Below are positions 52,860-60,374 of a stretch of 64,000 nt of DNA, piece by piece. The first letter of the stretch is position 1. Every line of letters starts with the position of its first letter. The position numbers and the translations under genes were made by a program. The notes beneath the pieces were generated by a model. It was not told the DNA's origin, searched no databases, and saw only the letters and a program-made list of their open reading frames with translations. This DNA comes from Cellvibrio sp. KY-YJ-3 (GTDB lineage: Bacteria > Pseudomonadota > Gammaproteobacteria > Pseudomonadales > Cellvibrionaceae). The DNA lies in NCBI RefSeq assembly GCF_008806955.1, contig NZ_CP031727.1, forward strand, positions 248,001 to 312,000. The letters run 5' to 3'.

Positions 52860-53008
52860 TGTCGTCATCCTCTTGGTGAATATGATTTGTGCTAATGGGA
52901 ATAGCTAAATTTTGGATAGCAGTTTCCCGTGGCGATACAGAGGTATCACCATTCGGGTAGGGCTTGGCCCTGCAAGGTTTAACGGTTTATGGGTGATGTT
53001 CGCAGCGC

Positions 53009-53038
53009 GGGCAACGAGTTGCACCGCGCGCGTTGCCC
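53009..53038. repeat. Hairpin in the ectA-ectB gap
   Basis: GGGCAACG (53009-53016) pairs with CGTTGCCC (53031-53038) with a GC-rich 14-base loop, directly behind the ectA stop. It has no T tract. It may stabilise ectA mRNA or tune ectB expression. Confidence 0.4.
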
Positions 53039-53042
53039 ATCA

Positions 53043-53633
53043 TCAATCCAGCCAGCGCCGGTTGGAGCAGCGCAAACCTGCACGCAAATCGTCCAGGTGA
53101 TAGGCCATGGATTTGTCGGGGCGGTTGGGCAACGGGGCAATTTGCAGCAAGTATTCGTCGTCGTGCTCGCCACCAAAATGGCGATCGCGATCAAACATCA
53201 TACTTTTCACGGGGATGGCGCCGCAGTCGCGGGCAAAACTTTCAAACAGCGCCCAGGAGGCGTGATTATCGGGGGTGATACTGGTCGTAAGGCGCTGAGC
53301 TTTTTCGGTGCCCGGCTGATCCACCAACCACGTGAGCATGCGCTTGGCCAAGCCGGAACCACGCATTGCCTCGCTCACCACAACCTGCCACACAAAGAGT
53401 GTCTCGCTGTCATTCGGCGGGCAATAAGCCGAGATAAAACCGACCAACTGCCCGTTGAGCAGGGCGGCAACCGAGGTATCGGCAAAGTGCTGGCATTGCA
53501 GCAAATTACAGTAGACGGAGTTGGTATCTAGCGGTGGGCTGGCAGCAACCAGTTGGTTGAGAGCATAACCATCGGTTGGTAGAGGGTGGCGCAGCTCCAG
53601 GGTGTCCCATAAAAGATCGTTTCTGGCGTTCAT
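53043..53633 (-). CDS. ectA: L-2,4-diaminobutyric acid acetyltransferase
   Basis: GNAT enzyme that acetylates diaminobutyrate, the second step of ectoine synthesis. From the ATG at 53633, which has GGAGG 5 bases upstream, it has 196 residues. The N-terminus reads LRHPLPTDGYALNQLVAASP followed by LDTNSVYCNLLQCQHFADTS, a hallmark of EctA. The acetyl-CoA motif is VVVSEAMRGSGLAKRMLTWL. DRDRHFGGEHDDEYLLQI near the C-terminus is also family-typical. It is the first gene of the operon, so the promoter should lie in 53634-53969. Confidence 0.95.
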   Translation of the reverse strand: MNARNDLLWDTLELRHPLPTDGYALNQLVAASPPLDTNSVYCNLLQCQHFADTSVAALLNGQLVGFISAYCPPNDSETLFVWQVVVSEAMRGSGLAKRMLTWLVDQPGTEKAQRLTTSITPDNHASWALFESFARDCGAIPVKSMMFDRDRHFGGEHDDEYLLQIAPLPNRPDKSMAYHLDDLRAGLRCSNRRWLD

Positions 53634-53969
53634 AAAAACCTCCATAGTGCGTCTTTGATAGCGGCAATATTATTACAACACTAATCAATTGGAAGCCTTT
53701 TTAATAGATTAAAAGGCTTTAAGAAAGGATTAAAATTTAGTAAACATCGAATTAACAGCAAAAAATCGTTTTTATTGGCACTTAATCAAACTTTTTGCCT
53801 TAAAATATACTTAGTACACAAAGTATATTTTTGATAGTACAAAATTTATCAGCACAGGTCTAGTGATAATTTTGTGACATAACCTGGCCTTTGCACTGAG
53901 GATGACAAGAAGCACTCTCACAGGCATGCTGCTATCTCCGCCCCCTAACCCTTACTGACGACACCCTAA
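53634..53969. promoter_or_regulatory. ectA/ectR divergent control region with an AT-rich inverted repeat
   Basis: This 336-base gap carries no reading frame of interest and is AT-rich. It holds a perfect inverted repeat, AAAATATACTT (53803-53813) and AAGTATATTTT (53822-53832), with an 8-base AGTACACA spacer. The place and dyad symmetry fit a binding site for the MarR-type EctR, which in methylotrophs binds near the ectA promoter. No convincing -35/-10 pair could be fixed. Confidence 0.5.
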
Positions 53970-54485
53970 ATGAACCAGATCGACCAGGTACTCACTTCGC
54001 TGCGCCGTGTAATTCGCGCCATCGACCTCCACTCGCGCCAACTGGTGAAAACCGCCAGTGTCACCGGCCCGCAACTGCGCCTGTTGCAGCTGATCCGCAG
54101 CCAGCAGGGCGGCACAGTAAAAGAGCTGGCGGACGCCATGAGCCTGAGCCAAGCCACAGTCACCAGCATTATGGATCGCCTGGAAAGCCGTGGCCTGATT
54201 GCGCGGGTGCGCTCGCTGACCGATAAACGCAAAATTCATCCGCAGCTTACCGACAGCGGCAATGCCCTGCTGGATACCGCCCCCACCCCGCTGCAAGACA
54301 GCTTTGTGCGCAAGTTTGACCAGCTGCACAGCTGGGAGCAGCACATGATTATCGCTTCGCTGCAGCGCGTGGCAGAAATGATGGATGCCGAAGCAATTGA
54401 TGCCTCGCCCTTTTTGGACATAGGCTCGCTGGACAGGGTGGAAGTAGAGGAAGCGACAATCGCCCAACAGGGCCCACAAAATTGA
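53970..54485 (+). CDS. ectR: MarR-family regulator of the ectoine operon (EctR-like)
   Basis: 171-residue winged helix protein. The DNA-binding core is TGPQLRLLQLIRSQQGGTVK followed by ELADAMSLSQATVTSIMDRL and the wing LTDKRKIHPQLTDSGNALL. Residues 1-30 and the C-terminal helix would form the dimer. It lies divergent from ectA across the AT-rich inverted repeat, the arrangement described for EctR repressors. It is not part of a larger operon. The C-terminal tail after about residue 150 is acidic and probably flexible. Confidence 0.85.
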   Translation: MNQIDQVLTSLRRVIRAIDLHSRQLVKTASVTGPQLRLLQLIRSQQGGTVKELADAMSLSQATVTSIMDRLESRGLIARVRSLTDKRKIHPQLTDSGNALLDTAPTPLQDSFVRKFDQLHSWEQHMIIASLQRVAEMMDAEAIDASPFLDIGSLDRVEVEEATIAQQGPQN

Positions 54486-54621
54486 CGCCCCCAGGGGATA
54501 GTCACAAAAACATCACCAAATAGTCCAAATCCCGCCACAGCTCCGTAACAAAGCCCACCTAAGCTGCGCCCCTGACACAGTTAATTGCCCATATCGGGCA
54601 TTTGCCAAGGGAGCGCACACC

Positions 54622-57138
54622 ATGAGTTCAGTAAAAGCGATTCACCTGTCGCTGGCCTGCTTGATTGCAAGCGCCAGCTTCCCCGCCGCCGCCACGCTGT
54701 ATTTTTCTGAATACATAGAAGGCAGCAGCAACAATAAAGCATTGGAAATCTACAACAGCAGCCCCAATGACATCGCCCTGAGCGGCCATAAAGTAGAGAT
54801 GTATTTCAACGGCAGCAATAGCGCTGGCCTGACCATCAACCTCACCGGCAACATCCCCGCAAACGGCGTCTTTGTACTCGCCCATGGCAGCGCCAATGCA
54901 AGCATTCTTGCCCTTGCCAACCAAACCAACAGTTCCGGCTGGTTTAATGGTGACGATGCGATTGTGCTGAAAAATGGCAACACAATTTTGGATAGCATCG
55001 GACAAGTCGGCGTTGACCCCGGCAGCGAATGGGGCACTGGTTTTACCAGCACCGCCGACAACACTCTGCGCCGCAAAACCTCCATCACCGCTGGCGATGC
55101 AATCATCAATAACAGTTTTGACCCCGCGCTGGAGTGGGAAGGTTTCGCACAAGATACTTTTGATCACCTCGGCACCTATCAAGGCAGCAGCAATGGCGGT
55201 GGCAATAATGGCGGCGACAACGGCGGAACAACCGGCAGTTGCGGCGACGCTGCCACCTTGATCAGCACTGTTCAGGGCGCCGGCGCGAGCAGCCCGCTAC
55301 TGGGTAACAGTGTCAGTATTGAAGCCATCGTGGTTGCGGATTTCCAAAATACCAATCAGCTCGGTGGATTTTTTGTGCAGGAAGAAGATGCCGACAGCGA
55401 TGGCAATGCAGACACATCCGAAGGCATTTATATCGCCAGTACTACACCTGTTGCAGTGGGTGATCGGGTACGCGTATATGGGAAAGTCGCAGAGACTTTT
55501 CAATTAACCCAACTCAGCGAAACAACGGTAGCCGTGTGCGCGAGCAATCAAGCCCTGCCGACGCCAGTCACTCTTTCACTGCCGGTTACCTCACTGGATA
55601 CCTTTGAAAAAATTGAAGGTATGTCCGTGGCTATTGCACAAACACTCACCGTAAACGAAACCTATCAATTAGGTCGCTTCGGTCAAGTGCTGCTCGCCAA
55701 TGGCCGTTTGCAACAGCCCACCAATGTGGTTGAACCCGGCGCAGCGGCTAATGCATTACAAGCGCAAAATAATTTAAATAAGTTGATGATGGATGACGCC
55801 AGCAATCTACAAAATCCTGATCCGGTTATTTTCCCCGCACCCGGTTTGTCTGCACAGAACACACTGCGCAGCGGCGATACAGTGGCGAATCTGCAAGGTG
55901 TGATCACTTACGATTTTGGTGTGTATCGCATACTACCCACCGCCACACCCAATTTTTTACACACTAATGCCCGCCCACTCGCACCGGTAACAGATTCAGC
56001 GGCGAATTTAAAAATCGCCAGTTTTAACGTCTTAAACTTTTTCAACGGCAACGGCACTGGTGGCGGTTTCCCCACTGCACGCGGCGCCAACAACGCCACG
56101 GAATTTGCACGGCAGAAAGCCAAAATTGTCAGCGCACTGGTGGGTTTGAACGCAGATGTGATTGGCCTGATTGAAATTGAAAACGATGGTTACAGCAGCA
56201 CCAGCGCAATTGCCGAATTAGCGTCAGCACTGAATACCGCCAACGGAATCAACACTTGGAAATATATCAATCCAGGCGTAAATAAAATCGGCACCGATGA
56301 AATTGCGGTCGGGTTTATTTATCGCAGCGACAAAGCTACTGCGATTGGCACAACCGCAATTTTGGATTCAAGCATTGACCCGCAATTTATCGACACCAAA
56401 AATCGCCCCGCGCTCGCGCAAAGTTTTCGCGCCAACAGCAACCGTGCAATTGCGACAGTTGTCGTCAATCATCTTAAATCCAAAGGTTCAGATTGTAATG
56501 ACCTGGGCGATACAGACATCGGTGATAGTCAGGGCAACTGCAATATCACTCGCACCCAAGCCGCCACCGCTCTGGTGAATTGGCTGAGCACCAATCCAAC
56601 CGGCGTTAATGATCCGGATTATTTAATCATTGGTGATTTAAATGCGTACGCCAAAGAAGATCCCATCACCCAGATTATCAATGCGGGTTATACCGACCTG
56701 ATTCATAAATTCGGCGGCAGCAGTGCTTACTCTTATGTGTTCGATGGGCAAGCCGGTTATTTGGATCACAGCTTGGCAAGCAGTTCATTAACACCACAAG
56801 TGTTATTCACTGCTGACTGGCATATCAATGCCGACGAACCTATCAGCCTCGACTACAACACTAAATTTAAATCGCCCACACAAATTGCCAACTTGTATAG
56901 CGCCGACGCATATCGCTCATCCGATCATGATCCGTTAGTAGTTTCATTGAAATTAATTGTGGACCTCGATGGCGACGGCGATGTGGATAAAAACGATGTG
57001 CAACTCGTCACCAGCGCACGTGGGGTAACGCCAACTGCATTTGATCAACGCGATGTAAACGGCGACGGTGTCATCAATGCACTGGATGCACGCGCACTCA
57101 CCTTGCAATGCACTCGCCCGGGTTGCGCCACTCATTAA
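54622..57138 (+). CDS. Secreted ExeM-like nuclease with lamin-tail domain and C-terminal dockerin-like module
   Basis: 838-residue extracellular nuclease. The signal peptide ends at FPAAA. A lamin-tail domain follows (25-185: YFSEYIEGSSNNKALEIYN), then a Gly/Asn linker, an OB-like region (205-440) and an endonuclease/exonuclease/phosphatase domain (about 450-775). Its catalytic motifs are NVLNFF, GLIEIENDG, VVNHLKSKGSDC, IIGDLNAYAKEDP and the terminal SSDHDPLVV. Residues about 779-830 carry two calcium loops, DLDGDGDVDKNDVQ and DVNGDGVINALDARAL, the paired F-hand pattern of type I dockerins. ExeM in Shewanella degrades extracellular DNA, also in biofilms. A cohesin-like gene follows 51 bases downstream. 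Confidence 0.87.
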   Translation: MSSVKAIHLSLACLIASASFPAAATLYFSEYIEGSSNNKALEIYNSSPNDIALSGHKVEMYFNGSNSAGLTINLTGNIPANGVFVLAHGSANASILALANQTNSSGWFNGDDAIVLKNGNTILDSIGQVGVDPGSEWGTGFTSTADNTLRRKTSITAGDAIINNSFDPALEWEGFAQDTFDHLGTYQGSSNGGGNNGGDNGGTTGSCGDAATLISTVQGAGASSPLLGNSVSIEAIVVADFQNTNQLGGFFVQEEDADSDGNADTSEGIYIASTTPVAVGDRVRVYGKVAETFQLTQLSETTVAVCASNQALPTPVTLSLPVTSLDTFEKIEGMSVAIAQTLTVNETYQLGRFGQVLLANGRLQQPTNVVEPGAAANALQAQNNLNKLMMDDASNLQNPDPVIFPAPGLSAQNTLRSGDTVANLQGVITYDFGVYRILPTATPNFLHTNARPLAPVTDSAANLKIASFNVLNFFNGNGTGGGFPTARGANNATEFARQKAKIVSALVGLNADVIGLIEIENDGYSSTSAIAELASALNTANGINTWKYINPGVNKIGTDEIAVGFIYRSDKATAIGTTAILDSSIDPQFIDTKNRPALAQSFRANSNRAIATVVVNHLKSKGSDCNDLGDTDIGDSQGNCNITRTQAATALVNWLSTNPTGVNDPDYLIIGDLNAYAKEDPITQIINAGYTDLIHKFGGSSAYSYVFDGQAGYLDHSLASSSLTPQVLFTADWHINADEPISLDYNTKFKSPTQIANLYSADAYRSSDHDPLVVSLKLIVDLDGDGDVDKNDVQLVTSARGVTPTAFDQRDVNGDGVINALDARALTLQCTRPGCATH

Positions 57139-57146
57139 TTGACAAA

Positions 57147-57165
57147 GCCTCCCGTAAAGGGAGGC
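57147..57165 (+). terminator. Hairpin between the nuclease and cohesin-like genes
   Basis: GCCTCCC (57147-57153) pairs with GGGAGGC (57159-57165), loop GTAAA, followed by a weak GCTTATTCTT. It could be a partial terminator that lowers expression of the next gene. Confidence 0.5.
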
Positions 57166-57189
57166 GCTTATTCTTAACCGGAGTTTTTT

Positions 57190-57795
57190 ATGAAAAAAGT
57201 ACTAGCACTTTTAGTTACCCTTGGCTTGGCATTGTCGCTGAATGCAAATGCCATCAATATCGAATTAACAACCGATAAAAATGCCTTAACCCTGGGCGAT
57301 ACGCTTGCAATCGACGTACGCATTAGCGGGCTGAACCATGGCAGCTCACCATCACTCGGCGCTTACGACCTCGACTTTAATTACGACCCGAACCTGTTTG
57401 CTATTCACAGCATCATGTGGGGCGACGCCATACAAGGTAATCAATTGGACTTAATGAACTACGGCAGCTTTCAGGACAGCAACTCTGGCAACGGATGGTT
57501 AAATTTATTTGAATTATCTTTCGATAGCGTAGCAGATTTGAATTTACTGCAAGCAGGAGAGTTTATTTTATTCAGTGTACTGCTACACACCATCACCAAT
57601 GGCAGCGGTATTTTTTCATTGACCGCCAACTCAGTGAGCGATGCCTATGGCGAGGAATTATTTATTGCACCCATTAACAATTTATCCGTGGTGGTCAACA
57701 GCGTTTCCGTACCGGAGCCATCCAGCGTGTTATTGCTACTGGGAATGATTGCATTTATCGCACTGCGCAACAAACTAGCGCAATCGCAGAAGTAA
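57190..57795 (+). CDS. Cohesin-like domain protein with PEP-CTERM anchor
   Basis: 201-residue exported protein. A signal peptide ends at NANA. The central domain (about 25-165) has the jelly-roll pattern of cohesins: TLGDTLAIDVRISGL, LGAYDLDFNYDPNLFAIHSI and LFELSFDSVADLNLLQAGEF. The C-terminus is a PEP-CTERM sorting signal: VPEPSSVLLLLGMIAFIALR with a short basic tail, which an exosortase would cleave. It follows the dockerin-bearing nuclease by 51 bases. Cohesin-dockerin partnership is the obvious hypothesis, but cohesin-like domains also occur in PEP-CTERM proteins without any dockerin. Confidence 0.75.
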   Translation: MKKVLALLVTLGLALSLNANAINIELTTDKNALTLGDTLAIDVRISGLNHGSSPSLGAYDLDFNYDPNLFAIHSIMWGDAIQGNQLDLMNYGSFQDSNSGNGWLNLFELSFDSVADLNLLQAGEFILFSVLLHTITNGSGIFSLTANSVSDAYGEELFIAPINNLSVVVNSVSVPEPSSVLLLLGMIAFIALRNKLAQSQK

Positions 57796-57805
57796 ATACA
57801 CAACA

Positions 57806-57841
57806 AAAAAGCCCAGGTCTGAGTTGCTACCTGGGCTTTTT
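57806..57841. terminator. Bidirectional rho-independent terminator
   Basis: AAAAAGCCCAGGT (57806-57818) pairs perfectly with ACCTGGGCTTTTT (57829-57841) around a 10-base loop. It lies between the convergent cohesin-like and lipoprotein genes and is active in both directions by design. Confidence 0.9.
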
Positions 57842-57868
57842 AATGCGCGACACTATAGGATTAACGCG

Positions 57869-59626
57869 TTAGAAAATCTGATGCTGGCGAACATGCCGCC
57901 AGGTTTTTCCCTCATCAAGGGACTCATAAAAGTCGCCAGAGACCCCACCGCAGTACAACATGATCCTGTCAGATACCTCTGGAACCATATCAGTGCAATA
58001 CTTGCCGGGATACTCGGCAGCAAGTTTCATCCAACTCTGTCCACCGTCAGATGTTATCGCCAAATAGGGTGTGCGCTCCCCCACCAACGTTGGACGCACC
58101 GACGCAAAACCTTTGAGTGGCGAGACAAATACCGGAGTGGAAATAAAATCGAAACCACTGGTGCGACGCATAGTTTTACCGTTGATCTTACAGCTCTTGA
58201 CGCTCGCCTTAACGCCAGGGCAATTAGTCACCGATGTTTTTATATCTATCCATTGTTTTGATTCGGCATCATAACGATGGTAAGCATCCTTTCCTGTCCA
58301 TGACCAAAAGCCCGCCACATCAACACCCAAACTGACATTGCCGGCAGGAATAATCCGGTCGATGTTGTTGGCAACGGCAGTGGTATAGGTCAGTTGCTGG
58401 TTGGCGGTGATGCTAAACAGTTTTTGATCGACAGTATCAAAGATATCAAATTGATTATCAAAACCTGCCCGTTGCACACCAATGCGAACATAGTCGGCAC
58501 CGAGGAAATTCTCCAAACGCACATTCTTCACACGCGATTTACTTTTGCTATTAGTAGCCTGCACCTCACCAGTGGCTAACACCTGCCCATTGGCATCTCG
58601 CCAACCCTGATTGGCAATATAGGAAAGTTGTTTTGTCCAATTCACCTTTGCCAGCGCCGGATTGCCGCGCCAGACTGTCACCGCCTCATTTTGAATGCTG
58701 TATACCATAGCGTCATCGGATGATAGCCACTGCACAGCGCCAATCTCGGTATCTACACTTAGCGATAAATCCTGCCACTGCCCCGCTCGGGCTTTATAAA
58801 AGAGAGCCCCCTGTTCACCACCGACTAACAAATCACCTCTGGCATTTTGGGCGATGGTATTCAAGTCTGAATTCGTCTCCAACATTTCCTGATTCCAGTC
58901 ACCTGTTGGTGTACGTTCCAATATTGAGCCCAATTTCCCCAATAAAAAGAGGGAGCCGCTCGCACTTAAATAACGTTTGGAAAATAACGTTGGGTTTTGC
59001 GCAAGTGCAACGTAGTTGGAAAAACGTTCGGTGTCCGAACCATCATCAACCCAAGTCTGTACCGCTGCAGTGTCGTATTTTAAAAAAGGACGATAGGTCT
59101 GAATAAACATACGGTTATCTGTTTGCGGAATACGAATTAAACGATCGGAATATTTATCGCCGTCTACTTTGCGATAGTAAATAAAAGTCCCCAGATCAGT
59201 GATTTTTCCCGGTACCACATTGAACACGCCCAGATCAACGCCACCTGATCCCCAAAGCGAATAAAAAGACTCTCCAATTACATAAAACGCTCGCACACTA
59301 TCAACGGAGTATTCACCCGCAGGAACAGCAGAAATAAATAGCGAACTACTGCCACTGACTTCAGGCAAGGAGGTCAGACGCGGCGACTTGTTGGCAGCCG
59401 ACTCATTGAGGCCTTTAGGCGTGATAGTAAATTGATTAAACGGTAATAGTGAACCACCAGCATTGATCACCCGAGCAACCACTATGCCGTCCGTTGTGAG
59501 TGGTGTTTGGCTGGTCACAGGCGGCATCATATTTACCGCTGAAGGTACGCAGGCCGTTAATAATAATGCTGCAAAGGCCAATGGCAGCACGAAAAACACC
59601 TTGCAAAACTGTGAATACTTGGACAT
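57869..59626 (-). CDS. Outer-membrane lipoprotein with Asp-box (BNR-like) propeller
   Basis: 585-residue lipoprotein. The start at 59626 is fixed by GGGAG 5 bases upstream and by the signal peptide with its LLLTAC lipobox (Cys around 24); the open frame continues to 59857. After a spacer, a beta-rich domain (about 45-160) has VPAGEYSVDSVRAFY and VVPGKITDLGTFIYYRK. The rest looks like a multi-blade propeller, and SDGGQSWMKL and DEGKTWRHV near the end are Asp-box motifs. No enzyme activity can be named. A related GEY domain occurs in the divergent gene at 59745, suggesting that the two gene products share partners. Confidence 0.7.
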   Translation of the reverse strand: MSKYSQFCKVFFVLPLAFAALLLTACVPSAVNMMPPVTSQTPLTTDGIVVARVINAGGSLLPFNQFTITPKGLNESAANKSPRLTSLPEVSGSSSLFISAVPAGEYSVDSVRAFYVIGESFYSLWGSGGVDLGVFNVVPGKITDLGTFIYYRKVDGDKYSDRLIRIPQTDNRMFIQTYRPFLKYDTAAVQTWVDDGSDTERFSNYVALAQNPTLFSKRYLSASGSLFLLGKLGSILERTPTGDWNQEMLETNSDLNTIAQNARGDLLVGGEQGALFYKARAGQWQDLSLSVDTEIGAVQWLSSDDAMVYSIQNEAVTVWRGNPALAKVNWTKQLSYIANQGWRDANGQVLATGEVQATNSKSKSRVKNVRLENFLGADYVRIGVQRAGFDNQFDIFDTVDQKLFSITANQQLTYTTAVANNIDRIIPAGNVSLGVDVAGFWSWTGKDAYHRYDAESKQWIDIKTSVTNCPGVKASVKSCKINGKTMRRTSGFDFISTPVFVSPLKGFASVRPTLVGERTPYLAITSDGGQSWMKLAAEYPGKYCTDMVPEVSDRIMLYCGGVSGDFYESLDEGKTWRHVRQHQIF

Positions 59627-59744
59627 AAAGACTCCCGTCATTTCGATGACAGCGCGTGTTATTAAATTTCCCAGACCTAACCCAATTAGTTGTTGGGCGC
59701 AGCACAATAGCCAACTTGGGTTAGCTAAGCAATCATGAGCATTT

Positions 59745-60374
59745 ATGTTATTCAATACCGATAAAACTAAATTACCCCCTAAGCAAAAGCATTCCCGCAC
59801 CACAAGTGTTTGGTTGTTTATCTGCCTCTTGGGAATGAGCCATTTGCTCCCGCCCACGACTCAAGCATCGGACCAAATAGAGATTTCTGCCCCAGCAAAA
59901 GGGCATGGATTTTTATTAATGAATTTGGACATCAAAGCCTCGGCCGCCATCATGACGCTGAAACAAATCGGCAGATCAAGCAAGGCTTTCGATATCAAAC
60001 TGACCCCTACTCATGGCCGCTGGTTGCTGCGCCCACTGCCGCAGGGCGAATATCAAATCACCCAAATTAATGTTCCCTATTTTGATTTACCTCACGCCAT
60101 GGATACCGCAAAAAATCCGCGCTGGCGCATTCGTATTCAAGCTAATCAAATAAACTATGCAGGGCGAATGGAAATAGAACGCGAACGTACCGAGCGCCAA
60201 GTCAGTGTTCGAAAACTCAATCGCGTTGCCACTGACCTGCCGCTTATTCAGCGAGAGCTGAGTTCAAGCCTCGCACTCTATCCTTTGGTCGCCGGAAATA
60301 CCCTGCGCGATGATTTCGCCGAGGAGCACATACTCACCACAGAACCCGCACTGACAGGAGCGAGTGATGACTAA
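59745..60374 (+). CDS. Hypothetical exported protein with a GEY-type beta domain
   Basis: 209-residue protein with a signal peptide after a hydrophilic N-tail (SVWLFICLLGMSHLLPPTTQ, cut near ASDQ). A beta-rich region at about 55-155 contains RPLPQGEYQITQINVPYFDL and NYAGRMEIERERTERQVSVR. This is similar to the VPAGEYSVDSVRAFY and ITDLGTFIYYRK segment of the divergent lipoprotein. The rest is featureless. Its 3' end overlaps the S9 peptidase start by 8 bases, so the two are translationally coupled. I recognise no named family. Confidence 0.6.
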   Translation: MLFNTDKTKLPPKQKHSRTTSVWLFICLLGMSHLLPPTTQASDQIEISAPAKGHGFLLMNLDIKASAAIMTLKQIGRSSKAFDIKLTPTHGRWLLRPLPQGEYQITQINVPYFDLPHAMDTAKNPRWRIRIQANQINYAGRMEIERERTERQVSVRKLNRVATDLPLIQRELSSSLALYPLVAGNTLRDDFAEEHILTTEPALTGASDD

